Origin: Undibacterium sp. 5I1
Lineage (GTDB): Bacteria; Pseudomonadota; Gammaproteobacteria; Burkholderiales; Burkholderiaceae_D
Direction: 5' to 3'
Assembly: GCF_034314085.1 (NCBI RefSeq)
Contig: NZ_JAVIWI010000001.1
Coordinates: forward strand, 372,001 to 436,000
DNA: 64,000 bases
Shown here in pieces: positions 16,365 to 25,752 of the stretch. The translations under genes were made by a program, and so were the position numbers. How positions within the stretch are numbered: position 1 is the first letter of the stretch; each line of letters begins with the position of its first letter. Under the pieces are notes generated by a model. The model was not told where the DNA came from and searched no databases. It saw nothing but the letters and a program-made list of their open reading frames with translations.

Positions 16365-18338
16365 ATGTTGGGAAAACTTTCACTTCGTCAAATTCTGATT
16401 TTAGGCGTCGCATTAGGAATCTTACTGCCAGCCTTGGTCGTCGGACGATTTTTGCTGGTGGATCGGTACGAGCGTGAGTTGGATCTACGTGTGCGTACCC
16501 CAATGTCGCAATACGCGGATATGCTGTCCAGCGCGATGGCGGTTCCGGTCTGGAATGTCGATAAAGAAGTTGCTACCCAATTTGTTAAAGCCGTCATGCG
16601 TGACCCGGCAGTTCTGCAAGTCACCGTCGAAGATGAATCCCGAAGCCAGTTTGTGCATAGCGAAATCGCCGAGCGACGCATCGGCGAGGTCATGCATGAA
16701 GAACGTCCGATTTTTTTAAATAATAAGCAAATCGGTAAGGTCGTTATCGAACTGAGTACAGGGCGTTTGGATCACGATTTACTGATTGATTTCTTGAAGT
16801 TGGGCGGCGCAATCCTTGCGCAGGTTTTAATTTCGTTTGGTTTTATCCTGCTGTTATTTGAGCGCAGGATCGTACATCCATTGCAGGCACTGCAAAATAT
16901 TACTGCCGATCTGGCGCGTGGCAAACTGGACAAAGCGGTGATCTGGCATCGCAAGGATGAGATTGGCAGCTTTGCCGATAGCCTGGACAAAATGCGGCTT
17001 GATCTGGGCGCTTTGCTCTCAGAACGCGATCTGAAAAATGAGATACTCCAACAAGAATTAAATGATCGTTTGCGTGCAGAGCAAGCCTTGCGTTTTACCG
17101 AAGAAAAATTCACCGCGATTTTTCATGCCTCGCCAGTTGCAATGACGGTATTTCGTAAAACAACCAGTTTCACGATGATTGATGTCAATGATGCCTGGGT
17201 CAGGCAATTTGGCTGGTCGCATGATGACATCTTAAACAGCCCAGAAAAACAACTTGCGCTGTGGCGAAATAAAGAAGATTTAGATGCCGTAATGCAAAAC
17301 GTAGAACATCATGGCGAGATCCATGATTACGAAGCATGGCTACATTGTGGTCATCAGGAAAAAATCCTGCTATGTAATATTTCTGGCAGGTTAATTCGTC
17401 TGAGTGAAGAATCTTTATTGGTACTGGTGCAAGAAGATATCACCGAAAAACGGCATAACGAATCAGAAATTCGTACCCTCAATAGCAGTTTAGAGCGCAG
17501 GGTATCAGAACGAACTAACGCACTCGAGGTGGCCAATTCTGAGCTAACGATCGTGCTAGAGAATCTCCAGCGGGCGCAGCATGAGCTGTTACGCACCGAA
17601 AAAATGGCCGCACTCGGCTCCCTGGTGGCAGGCATCGCGCATGAGCTCAATACGCCCATCGGTACCAGCGTGACGATTGCCAGCACTTTGCAGCAGCATA
17701 CCGAGCAAATCATCGCCGGGATGAAGACTGGGATGCGGCGTTCCACTCTGGACGAGTTTTTACAAAATACGCGCAATGGCACAGATATTTTGATGCGCAA
17801 TCTTGGTAAAGCGTCCGAACTAGTCGTCAGCTTTAAACAAGTTGCCGTTGATCAGACCAGTGCCAATCGTCGTTTGTTTGTGTTGGATGAAACCATTGCA
17901 GAAATTGTGCTGACTCTTGGTCCGACCATACGCAAGACCCGGCATGAGGTGGTGTATACGATTCCGCCTAAAATTATTCTGGATAGTTACCCCGGTCCTC
18001 TGGGGCAAGTGTTGACCAACCTGATTAACAATGCGTTTATTCATGCGTTTGAAGGCGACACCCGCGGTGTGGTGGATATTTCTGCCAAGTTGTTTGAAGA
18101 AGATAGAGTGGAAATTGTGGTTAGCGATAATGGCAAAGGCATACCCGCCGCCAATCTCGGACGCATATTTGATCCGTTTTTCACTACTAAATTAGGGCAG
18201 GGTGGTAGCGGATTAGGGCTCAATATTGTGTATAACCTGGTGACTGGCGTACTCGATGGGCATATCAGCGTTGACAGCATCATCGACCAAGGCACCATCT
18301 TTATCATTAGCTTGCCTTTAACTGTTTTTAAAAAATAA
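16365..18338 (+). CDS. Membrane sensor histidine kinase (HAMP-PAS-HisKA-HATPase)
   Basis: A two-component sensor kinase of 657 residues from ATG 16365 (AAGG upstream; an in-frame ATG at 16326 would add 13 residues). Order: TM1 at about 8-31, a periplasmic region to 145, TM2 at 146-165, HAMP 166-220, PAS 245-362, a coiled-coil 363-412, the H-box GSLVAGIAHELNTPIG with phospho-accepting His about 426, then the HATPase with NLINNAFIHAF, VSDNGKGIP, FDPFFTTK and GGSGLGLNIV. No response regulator gene lies in the window. The upstream binding-protein gene is a plausible partner. Signal unknown. Confidence 0.92.
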   Translation: MLGKLSLRQILILGVALGILLPALVVGRFLLVDRYERELDLRVRTPMSQYADMLSSAMAVPVWNVDKEVATQFVKAVMRDPAVLQVTVEDESRSQFVHSEIAERRIGEVMHEERPIFLNNKQIGKVVIELSTGRLDHDLLIDFLKLGGAILAQVLISFGFILLLFERRIVHPLQALQNITADLARGKLDKAVIWHRKDEIGSFADSLDKMRLDLGALLSERDLKNEILQQELNDRLRAEQALRFTEEKFTAIFHASPVAMTVFRKTTSFTMIDVNDAWVRQFGWSHDDILNSPEKQLALWRNKEDLDAVMQNVEHHGEIHDYEAWLHCGHQEKILLCNISGRLIRLSEESLLVLVQEDITEKRHNESEIRTLNSSLERRVSERTNALEVANSELTIVLENLQRAQHELLRTEKMAALGSLVAGIAHELNTPIGTSVTIASTLQQHTEQIIAGMKTGMRRSTLDEFLQNTRNGTDILMRNLGKASELVVSFKQVAVDQTSANRRLFVLDETIAEIVLTLGPTIRKTRHEVVYTIPPKIILDSYPGPLGQVLTNLINNAFIHAFEGDTRGVVDISAKLFEEDRVEIVVSDNGKGIPAANLGRIFDPFFTTKLGQGGSGLGLNIVYNLVTGVLDGHISVDSIIDQGTIFIISLPLTVFKK

Positions 18339-18396
18339 AAACCAATTTGACACCCTGAATTTTGCAGACGTCCTCGCTTCTGTTAAAGTGCCGCCC

Positions 18397-19113
18397 ATGA
18401 GTAAATTATCCCTAGATAAAATCCTGCAATCGCAAGGATTTGGCACCCGAAAATACTGTCGCGAGCTAATCGATGACGGCGAACTGAGCATCGCTGGCGA
18501 AGTCATGGACAGTTATAAAACGACCGTGGAAACCGATGGCCTGATTTTTCATATTTTTGATGAAGAGTGGGAATATCGTGAACATATTTATATCGTTCTC
18601 AACAAGCCCGCTAATTTTGAATGTTCACGCAAACCTAGCCACCATCCCGGTGTACTGAGCCTTTTGCCAGAACAGTTTTCGTGGCGCGATGTGCAGCCGG
18701 TAGGCCGCCTGGACCATGATACGACGGGTATGTTGTTGATGTCGGACGATGGGCCATTTATCCACGCCCAGTCTTCGCCTAAACGACATATTCCCAAAGT
18801 GTATGTTGCAACCACGGCGGAACCTGTCACCAACGAATTGGTAGAAAAGCTATTGGCAGGCGTGCAATTACATGATGAACCAGCGCCATTGGCAGCGCAA
18901 ACCTGCCGCCAGCTTTCTGATCACCAGCTTGAGATCGTCTTGGAGCAAGGCAAGTACCATCAGGTCAAGCGCATGCTGGCAGCAGCCGGCAATCATTGTG
19001 CGGCGTTGAGCAGAACTGCTGTCGGACAACTAACATTGCAGTCTCTGGGTTTGGAAGAGGGCGAATGGTGTTATCTCACCCAGCAACAAATGGCGCTCTT
19101 GGTGCCTGCATAA
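18397..19113 (+). CDS. RsuA/RluB-type 16S/23S rRNA pseudouridine synthase
   Basis: A 238-residue enzyme that converts uridine to pseudouridine in rRNA. It has an S4-like N-terminus (LSLDKILQSQGFGTRKYCRELI at about 4-25) and the catalytic GRLDHDTTGMLL motif whose Asp is the nucleophile, then the C-terminal QGKYHQVKRMLAAAGN motif of the RsuA group. ATG 18397 is preferred; the GTG at 18388 is an alternative. RsuA (16S U516) is the likeliest assignment, but RluE cannot be excluded. Confidence 0.85.
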   Translation: MSKLSLDKILQSQGFGTRKYCRELIDDGELSIAGEVMDSYKTTVETDGLIFHIFDEEWEYREHIYIVLNKPANFECSRKPSHHPGVLSLLPEQFSWRDVQPVGRLDHDTTGMLLMSDDGPFIHAQSSPKRHIPKVYVATTAEPVTNELVEKLLAGVQLHDEPAPLAAQTCRQLSDHQLEIVLEQGKYHQVKRMLAAAGNHCAALSRTAVGQLTLQSLGLEEGEWCYLTQQQMALLVPA

Positions 19114-19215
19114 AATGATTGTTTGTTGCGATTATATAATTTGAATTCTTAGCATCACTTTTATTGTTGGTTTTAGCTTAAGCTTCAACATCATTATCAG
19201 TTACGAGGAGTCACT

Positions 19216-19830
19216 ATGCCTGTAGTCGCTATCGTCAATCCTAAAGGTGGTGTTGGTAAAAGTACCTTCGCCACTAACCTGGCCGGATACTTTGCCTCGC
19301 AAGGGCATAAGGTGATGCTGGGCGATGCGGACAAGCAGCAATCATCACGCACATGGTTGTCGTTGCGCCCTGCCAGTTTGCCAGCGATTAGTGCCTGGGA
19401 AATCCAAGACGGTCATATTGCAAAACCACCTAAAGGGACGACACATATCGTATTGGATACGCCTGCAGGTTTAAGCGGCAGTAAATTAGATGCGGTCTTA
19501 AAACTGGCGGACAAGGTGATTGTCCCTCTGCAACCTTCTATTTTTGACATCCTCGCCACGGAGGATTTTTTGAAAAAACTCAATAAGCGGGACAAGAACT
19601 ACCAATTAGCCGTGCTAGGTATGCGAGTCAATGGCCGTAGCCGAGCGTCGGATCAATTGGCGCACTATGTCGGACAACTAGGCTTACCTGTCCTAGCGTA
19701 TTTACGTGATACCCAAAACTATATTCAATTGGCAGCACACGGCGCGACTTTGTGGGATGTTGCACCTTCCAGAGTAGAAAAAGATATAGCGCAATGGCAA
19801 GACGTGATTGCATGGGTAAATCAGCCTTAA
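19216..19830 (+). CDS. ParA-family ATPase (orphan)
   Basis: A small Walker-type partition/positioning ATPase, 204 residues. The deviant Walker A KGGVGKST at 10-17, the GDADKQQSS switch and VLDTPAGL Walker B region are visible. Start ATG 19216 has a strong GAGGAG site. No parB lies next to it, so it belongs to the orphan ParA group that places protein clusters or plasmid-like cargo; the exact cargo cannot be told. Three TAAATCAGCC-type repeats overlap and follow its stop codon. Confidence 0.88.
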   Translation: MPVVAIVNPKGGVGKSTFATNLAGYFASQGHKVMLGDADKQQSSRTWLSLRPASLPAISAWEIQDGHIAKPPKGTTHIVLDTPAGLSGSKLDAVLKLADKVIVPLQPSIFDILATEDFLKKLNKRDKNYQLAVLGMRVNGRSRASDQLAHYVGQLGLPVLAYLRDTQNYIQLAAHGATLWDVAPSRVEKDIAQWQDVIAWVNQP

Positions 19831-20228
19831 ATCAGCCCTAAAGCGGCTATAAATCAGCCACGGAACAGAATTTAGCCGCAAAGCAGAATTGATATGAATT
19901 GCCCCGCAATATCAATTTGTGCAAATTCTGGGTTTAATATACTCCCCATTATTTTATGGAAAAATGCCTGATTGTCCAGTGATTATATGGACGATTAAAA
20001 TATACTAATGGCAGTATATATTTAGGCGAAGCTTACTTCGCCTGATAAATCGACGCAGACTTGTTGCAGCAAACGGTCACAGCGCTTTCACCTACGCACC
20101 CTCCATCTTGATTGATGGCACTCTTTATTTCCCTAAAGCAGCATGTCTCTCTCTATAATGCCGCATTCGTCACGACGCCTTGCTGCGGCAATTTGGCGTA
20201 AATTCTATTTTTATCAAAGACTTAGTAC
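19831..20228. other. Intergenic region between parA-like and plsC-like genes
   Basis: About 400 bases holding TAAATCAGCC repeats near the left end and palindromic repeat copy 3 (19938-20023). No supported gene is seen in the rest. Confidence 0.5.
19938..20023. repeat. Intergenic palindromic repeat, copy 3
   Basis: TATACTCCCCATTATTTTAT, spacer, TTGTCCA, nine bases, TGGACGA, TTAAAATATACT, then AGTATATATTT. This is one of the most complete copies, with outer TATACT/AGTATA and the inner stem intact apart from one base. Confidence 0.85.
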
Positions 20229-20828
20229 ATGCATCACACCATTTTTGACACGCCCATCATCAATACTTTGATGCGTTGGGTTTCTTTATTGATATTGAGA
20301 CTGATTGGCTGGAAGGTCGAGGGTATTACACCGACCGCGCCCAAATACGTGCTGATCGCAGCGCCGCATACGAGCAATTGGGATTTTCCCGTGACTTTGC
20401 TGGTTTGTTTTGCTCTGCGCCTTAATGTTTACTGGATGGGTAAAGCCAGTTTGTTTCCACCCGTTGTAGCCGGCGTAATGCGTTGGCTTGGCGGCATCCC
20501 GGTGGATCGCACCCGCACTGGCAATTTGGTCCAAAGCACGGTTGAGGCTTTCCAAAACACCTCGTCATTGACAGTGATTGTCCCGCCGGAGGGCACGCGT
20601 GGCAATGTCAGCCACTGGAAAACCGGATTTTATTACATTGCTCAAGGCGCTGGCGTACCAATTGCGCTGGGTTATCTGGACTTCAAACGCAAAGTCGGCG
20701 GCATCGGGCGCATGTTTGAATTGTCTGGGGATATTACGCGTGATATGGCTGAAATCCAGTGCTTTTATGCAGGGATTACTGGCAAGAATCCGCGCCAGTT
20801 TGATGCAGGTAATATTCAAATAAAGTAA
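20229..20828 (+). CDS. PlsC-like 1-acyl-glycerol-phosphate acyltransferase family protein
   Basis: A membrane acyltransferase-type protein of 199 residues. The catalytic H-x4-D motif is HTSNWD (about residues 48-53) and the second PlsC motif VPPEGTRG is near 117-124. An N-terminal hydrophobic segment is present. The sequence resembles the subgroup with AAPHTSNWDFP rather than classical PlsC (NHxxxxD), so its acyl acceptor may not be lysophosphatidate. It is convergent with an acyltransferase-3 gene. Confidence 0.85.
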   Translation: MHHTIFDTPIINTLMRWVSLLILRLIGWKVEGITPTAPKYVLIAAPHTSNWDFPVTLLVCFALRLNVYWMGKASLFPPVVAGVMRWLGGIPVDRTRTGNLVQSTVEAFQNTSSLTVIVPPEGTRGNVSHWKTGFYYIAQGAGVPIALGYLDFKRKVGGIGRMFELSGDITRDMAEIQCFYAGITGKNPRQFDAGNIQIK

Positions 20829-20839
20829 TTGTCTCAGCA

Positions 20840-20865
20840 GAGCACAGGATAATTTCCCTGTGTTC
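20840..20865. terminator. Hairpin between convergent genes
   Basis: GAGCACAGG (20840-20848) pairs with CCTGTGTTC (20857-20865) with one G-T pair. There is no T-run on either side, so it is only a candidate bidirectional terminator for the plsC-like and acyltransferase-3 genes. Confidence 0.35.
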
Positions 20866-20874
20866 TAACTATAT

Positions 20875-21945
20875 TCAAATTAAAGTTTTTTGTGGAACGA
20901 CTTTCACCTCAATAACTTTAGTTGGGCTAAGCTGGCTTGCTGCTTGTGCTCTGATGAATAACCATGACATTGGTTTTAAGATCAGCTTTTGTGTTATCAA
21001 TTCACACCAGGCGTGTGACGCCAGCCAGACGATCAGTGCACTCACTGCGATTGCCGTAAAAATAGCCAATCCTTGTTCTAGTTTAAAAATCTCATTCAAA
21101 ATACCCGTCTGTTGCAACACAATCAGTGCCAGACCGTGCCATAAAAAAACATACATAGAACGTTGACCGACTTGTGCCAGACCCCAATTTCTCAAAGAAA
21201 GCAAATGTAGACAGGCTAATCCAATTGTCAATGAGGCAAGATATTGGGCGATTTGATACAAACTACCTGTCATATTCGCCATCCCAAGATGGTTGAGCGA
21301 ATAACTGCCATACAGCCAGCGATAATCGAAATCACTGTGCAATAAGAACGAGGCGGTGATCGCGATTGCTACTACCGGCGCACTCACAAATACCAGACGC
21401 TTCTTCGTATTATCAAAGGCACCCGGTCCCATTTTCCAGCCCAATAAGAAAAATGGGAAGAAACAGAGAGTGCGTGAAATACTTAAAAAATAACCCGTGC
21501 TGTCTGAATAACCAGCGATTAAGGACATAGCCAAGGCAATTACCACCGGAAATTGCAATTTTGAAAAAATCGGTAACAACAGACGCCAGGATAGTAAGCT
21601 CAACAAATACCAGAGCATCCAATAAGGTGCAAACAAGCCGCTATAAACGCTTAAATTGCCTTTTAACAGCAACTCCAGACCTTCATAAAAAATCTCAAAA
21701 GCGACCAGGGGAATAACAACATTTTTGACTAATTGGCTACCTTGTTTTTCGTCTAAAGATGCTTTTGAGAACATGCCGGAGACTAAGGCAAACATCGGCA
21801 TGTGGAACGAGTAGATGAAAAGCCATATCGAGTGCAGAAAATGCGCTCCCGCGATATGCAATTCAATCAAATGACCGAACACGACTAAAAATATCAAAAC
21901 ACCTTTGATATTGTCGATACGGAAGTTTCTGCTCAGTGAGGACAT
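20875..21945 (-). CDS. Acyltransferase-3 family membrane protein
   Basis: An integral-membrane O-acyltransferase of the acyltransferase-3/fucose-4-O-acetylase type, 356 residues from ATG 21945 (the upstream frame to 22068 is ignored; GAG lies before the chosen start). It begins RNFRIDNIKGVLIFLVVFGHL, the family N-terminus with its catalytic His, then SFHMPMFALVSGMF, and has about ten hydrophobic segments, with a second conserved His in MYVFLWHGLAL. Likely acetylates an exported polysaccharide or lipid sugar. Substrate unknown. Confidence 0.85.
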   Translation of the reverse strand: MSSLSRNFRIDNIKGVLIFLVVFGHLIELHIAGAHFLHSIWLFIYSFHMPMFALVSGMFSKASLDEKQGSQLVKNVVIPLVAFEIFYEGLELLLKGNLSVYSGLFAPYWMLWYLLSLLSWRLLLPIFSKLQFPVVIALAMSLIAGYSDSTGYFLSISRTLCFFPFFLLGWKMGPGAFDNTKKRLVFVSAPVVAIAITASFLLHSDFDYRWLYGSYSLNHLGMANMTGSLYQIAQYLASLTIGLACLHLLSLRNWGLAQVGQRSMYVFLWHGLALIVLQQTGILNEIFKLEQGLAIFTAIAVSALIVWLASHAWCELITQKLILKPMSWLFIRAQAASQLSPTKVIEVKVVPQKTLI

Positions 21946-22168
21946 CAATAATTCTCTAACTATTTGTAAACATGGGTTTTTTCGGAAAGTCGCCATGATA
22001 ACGAATGATCGGAACTTAGGTTCGTGAAGTTTGTAACGAAGCTTTGCTAAAAGCATTGAAGTAGGCAAATAGATGCTTTGATCTGCTAAGATTTCACTGC
22101 AATCAGGCTAGTAACATCACTGCTTATCATTGCTATTACAGTGGTGTTTTCGTTACAAAAATTATGAG

Positions 22169-22236
22169 TAGACGTACGCAAAATCGTCTCAATTGCATTG
22201 CTGTGCCTTGCCGGAACAATTTTTGCGTAGGTCTTA
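22169..22236. repeat. Short copy of the GACTTACGCAAAA inverted-repeat element
   Basis: The left end TAGACGTACGCAAAA and right end TTTTTGCGTAGGTCTTA form imperfect inverted ends, and the interior GCCTTGCCGG matches (inverted) the CCGGCAAGGC seen at 22380. It is 68 bases, an internally deleted version of the 154-base element at 53720. Confidence 0.6.
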
Positions 22237-22359
22237 ATTGATTTCCATACGAAGAACATCTGCCATATTGATGTCACAAAGTGAGCTTATAGTTATCGTG
22301 TACCCTATGTTTTAATTTCTTTGTGGCAATTAGTGGTGATGCGATACTACAATTCATCA

Positions 22360-22415
22360 ACGACTTACGCAAAATGATCCCGGCAAGGCGTGACAACGAA
22401 GATAGTACTGTTGTA
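22360..22415. repeat. Single end of the GACTTACGCAAAA element
   Basis: CGACTTACGCAAAATGATCC followed by CGGCAAGG and ACGAAGATAGTACT. This matches the reverse strand of the complete element at 53720-53873 over the end and two interior words. The right end is missing; the FliL-like gene begins about 80 bases on. Confidence 0.6.
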
Positions 22416-22495
22416 TGGCGTCGCGCCACGACGCTTTGAGGCGGTTTTGCTCAAGGCCATCATATTGGTATTTATTATTGGGGAGTGCACTGCTT

Positions 22496-23260
22496 ATGGC
22501 GAATAGTGATGCAAAGAAAGCACTGCTGACTTCTAAGCTCGATTTTGAACCCATGCATGGCGGAATAATTAAGTCATCCGAATTTGGCGATAACATTCTT
22601 GACGAATGGGGCTTTAGTCCCGATTCAGTTGTGGTTGACAGCAAGCCCGCGCCAGACAAAGTTAATAAGTCAACGCAACCAGTACCGCCTGCAAATTCAC
22701 CATTACAACCCTCGCCATCTTTGGTCAGCTCCGACGCTACCACTAAGTCTAAACGGTCGGTTGCGTCTATCTCACTTGGAGAGTCTGCGGCAAGAGCCTC
22801 GGCCACCCAAAAAAAAGTACCGCTATCACCAACAAGAAAAACAGCCGTAGTCAGAAAAAAAGATCAATTTACCCAGTACGCTGCCAGCATTATTTTGTTG
22901 GGATTTATCGTCATTTCAGTGGCGATCTATTTCTATGTGAATCGCGCTCCAAAAAATAATGCCGAAATCAGTTATGCGACGCTGCCCGAAGCTGTCGTCA
23001 ATATTAACGGTCAAGTGACCAGAATGCAGGTCACTATACAAGTTGGTGCGGACGATCAAGGCTGGTTGCAAGAAAATACGAAAAGTCTCAACGACATATT
23101 TAAAGTGGCAATCTCCAACACCAATCCTGACGATTTGCGCACGCCTGAGGGTTTTCTGACACTGCAAAATAATCTTAAGCAAGAACTGAATAAGGCGATG
23201 AATTCCGATAAGGTACAGGCAGTTTTATTGACAGAACTACTGCTGCAAGATAAATCTTAA
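22496..23260 (+). CDS. FliL-like single-pass membrane protein
   Basis: A 254-residue protein, start ATG 22496 after GGGGAG. Residues 1-125 are low-complexity cytoplasmic sequence rich in Ser, Pro and Lys. One TM segment follows (about 128-148: AASIILLGFIVISVAIYFYV), then a periplasmic domain of about 100 residues ending NLKQELNKAMNSDKVQAVLLTELLLQDK, which reads like the FliL C-terminal fold (PEG...LQ..L...LN..., final TELLLQ). FliL proteins act at the flagellar stator, but no flagellar genes are nearby, so this is likely a diverged paralogue. Assignment is moderate. Confidence 0.6.
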   Translation: MANSDAKKALLTSKLDFEPMHGGIIKSSEFGDNILDEWGFSPDSVVVDSKPAPDKVNKSTQPVPPANSPLQPSPSLVSSDATTKSKRSVASISLGESAARASATQKKVPLSPTRKTAVVRKKDQFTQYAASIILLGFIVISVAIYFYVNRAPKNNAEISYATLPEAVVNINGQVTRMQVTIQVGADDQGWLQENTKSLNDIFKVAISNTNPDDLRTPEGFLTLQNNLKQELNKAMNSDKVQAVLLTELLLQDKS

Positions 23261-23430
23261 AGAATCACTTGCCGCTATTTTTATGCTTGATGTTGCATTT
23301 TGTTCTTGAAATTGTCAGGTTTTAAAATCTTATTTCTGTATCTCATGTAAAAAAAATTCATCAAACAGCAGTTTGAGTTTGCTACACTTCTGATCTTTCT
23401 CGCTGGCATCATTCGTCCCCAAACTCTTAT

Positions 23431-25629
23431 TTGCAGAGACCCATCTTGTTAAATAAAAATCTTTTATCGGTCAAGGTATGTATTCTGATCGCATTCACTA
23501 GCTTCAGCATAGTCAGTCTAACGATTCAAACTGCCCGCGCTGACGAAGGACAATGGCAACCCTATCAGTTACCGCAATTAAAAGCAGAGCTAAAGCGCAT
23601 CGGTATCGCCATCCCTGCCGAGCAGTTGGCAAACTTAAGTAAGTTGCCGATGAGTGCCATGGTGGCGCTGCCTGGTTGCTCTGCCTCGTTTGTGTCTGAT
23701 GCAGGTTTGATCGTGACCAATCATCACTGTGCTTACGGTGCCGTACAGCGTAATTCAAGTGCGACACGCAATTTGATCGCCGATGGTTTTTTAGCGAAAA
23801 CCCGTGCTGAAGAATTGCCCGCGGGTCCTAGCGAGCGTATCTACGTCACCGACAAAGTCGAGACCGTCACCGATAAAGTAACAGGTAATTTAAGTCCAAA
23901 TTTATCAGGTCTGGAACGCAATAAACAAATCCAAAATCGAATCAAAGGATTAATTGCCGAATGTGAGCAAGACAAAGCCTACCGTTGCTCGGTGCCTAGT
24001 TTTCATCGTGGTCTGGAGTATTACCGGATACGCCAATTGATGATACGTGATGTCCGTCTAGTGTATGCACCCTCCGATAAAATCGGCAATTTTGGTGGCG
24101 ACGTCGATAATTTTGAATGGCCACGTCACACGGGCGATTTCTCGTTTATGCGTGCCTACGTCGGTAAGGATGGTCGTCCCGCAGACCCTTCCCCAGACAA
24201 TATTCCTTACCATTCCAAAGACTTCTTAAAAGTCTCTGCAGAGGGATTAAAAAACGGTGATCCGATTCTGTTGGCGGGATATCCTGGTCGCACTAGTCGC
24301 TACAAATTACCGACAGAAATCCGTTCAGCGCGCGACACTAGTTATCCCCGTCGTGTCGCTGAAAACCAGGCTGACCTGGCGACAATCGCGCTAGCGACGA
24401 AAGACGATCCAGAGTCAACAGTACGCTATGCCAGTGTGGTCAAGAGCATCAACAATGGTATGAAAAAAACCGAAGGACTGATCGACGGTTTTGCGCGTAA
24501 AGATATTGCCGCAATCAAAGATGTGCAGGAGTCGGAATTCCGGCAATGGTTTGCCACTCACGGCGATACGAATGATAAAAATTTGCTGGCGGAGTTGGAT
24601 AAAGTGATTGCTGATGACATCACTTTAGGTGAGCAAGAGTTTGCGATGTCTGTTGCGTTGCACAGCGATATGTTCCGCAGTGCACGCAGCTTGTATCGTT
24701 TGGCACAGGAGCGCAAAAAGTCAGATGCCGAGCGCGAGCCGGGTTTCCAGGAACGTGATATTCCATTCCTCAAAGGGCGCCTCTCCGGTTTGGAACGGTC
24801 CTTTGTCAGCAGCGTCGATCAGGCTCGTTGGCAAGCCGCATTGCAGCGTTATGCGCAAATGCCGGCAGATACCCATCCGCAAGGTTTAGACGCGCTGCTA
24901 CCAGCGGTTGACGCCATTGCACCGTTATACGCTCAGACTAAACTGACGACGACTGCACAGCGTTTGGCGTGGTTAGATAAAGATGTCGACAGCATGACAC
25001 AGTCGGATGATGCTTTTTTACGCTTAGCCAGCAAGGTCTATCAGCTTGGCCAGACGATGGAAAACCGTCGTAAAGAAATCGACGGCAATTTAGAGCGCAT
25101 CATCCCGCGTTATATGCAGGCGTTTATCAATTGGAAAAAGTCACAAGGTAAACCGGTGTATCCAGATGCCAACTCCACCTTACGCGTGACTTTTGGTACT
25201 GTTGCACCTTACTCTCCAAGGGATGGCATCAGCAAAGGTCCGTTTACCACCGTGGAAGGTATCGTAGAAAAGAACACAGGCAAAGAGCCATTTAATGTGC
25301 CACCTGCTGAGCAGGAGGCGATCAAGGCAAAGCGTTATGGCGTCTTCCGCGATCCAGTTTTAGGTACTGTGCCGGTTAACTTCCTGTCCAGTGCAGATAC
25401 CACCGGCGGCAATTCTGGCTCCGCTGTGATGAACAAACATGGTGATTTGATCGGATTAAATTTTGATTCGACTTACGAATCTATCACCAAAGACTGGTAC
25501 TTCGATAGCGCAATCACGCGTGCTATCCATGTGGATATTCGTTACATGCTGTGGGTGATGAAAGAGATTGATCATGCAGACAATCTTTTGCAAGAAATGA
25601 CGATCAAGTATCCATCGCATCAAAAATAA
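23431..25629 (+). CDS. S46-family dipeptidyl-peptidase (DPP7/DPP11 type)
   Basis: A periplasmic serine exopeptidase that removes N-terminal dipeptides. The full family length (about 730 residues) is present. It has a signal peptide (hydrophobic 15-31, cleavage near ARADE). The catalytic triad context is visible: TNHHC at 96-100, GGDVDNFEWPRHTGDF for the Asp, and TTGGNSGSAV near the C-terminus for the Ser. The specificity position after LNFD is Ser, unlike the Arg of DPP11 (acidic specificity) and the Gly of DPP7, so broad or hydrophobic specificity is guessed. No in-frame ATG precedes residue 70; initiation must be at TTG (23431 or 23446). A terminator follows. Confidence 0.9.
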   Translation: MQRPILLNKNLLSVKVCILIAFTSFSIVSLTIQTARADEGQWQPYQLPQLKAELKRIGIAIPAEQLANLSKLPMSAMVALPGCSASFVSDAGLIVTNHHCAYGAVQRNSSATRNLIADGFLAKTRAEELPAGPSERIYVTDKVETVTDKVTGNLSPNLSGLERNKQIQNRIKGLIAECEQDKAYRCSVPSFHRGLEYYRIRQLMIRDVRLVYAPSDKIGNFGGDVDNFEWPRHTGDFSFMRAYVGKDGRPADPSPDNIPYHSKDFLKVSAEGLKNGDPILLAGYPGRTSRYKLPTEIRSARDTSYPRRVAENQADLATIALATKDDPESTVRYASVVKSINNGMKKTEGLIDGFARKDIAAIKDVQESEFRQWFATHGDTNDKNLLAELDKVIADDITLGEQEFAMSVALHSDMFRSARSLYRLAQERKKSDAEREPGFQERDIPFLKGRLSGLERSFVSSVDQARWQAALQRYAQMPADTHPQGLDALLPAVDAIAPLYAQTKLTTTAQRLAWLDKDVDSMTQSDDAFLRLASKVYQLGQTMENRRKEIDGNLERIIPRYMQAFINWKKSQGKPVYPDANSTLRVTFGTVAPYSPRDGISKGPFTTVEGIVEKNTGKEPFNVPPAEQEAIKAKRYGVFRDPVLGTVPVNFLSSADTTGGNSGSAVMNKHGDLIGLNFDSTYESITKDWYFDSAITRAIHVDIRYMLWVMKEIDHADNLLQEMTIKYPSHQK

Positions 25630-25663
25630 TTTGCCTTGATTAAATAAAATCATTGGCAACAAG

Positions 25664-25692
25664 AAACCAGGCAATTTTGTCTGGTTTTTTTT
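25664..25692 (+). terminator. Rho-independent terminator after the S46 peptidase gene
   Basis: AAACCAG (25664-25670) pairs with CTGGTTT (25681-25687) across ten bases, followed by a T-run. Confidence 0.85.
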
Positions 25693-25752
25693 ATTTAAAA
25701 TTTTCATCGGTTATTGGTCAAATCAACCCAGAATGGGATTGAAGCGGTCATA

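Larger units (their letters stand above)
21946..22495. other. Intergenic region with two inverted-repeat element remnants
   Basis: About 550 bases with no gene supported. It contains remnants of the GACTTACGCAAAA element at 22169-22236 and 22360-22415. The frame leading into the FliL-like gene from 22415 lies in element-derived sequence. Confidence 0.5.
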
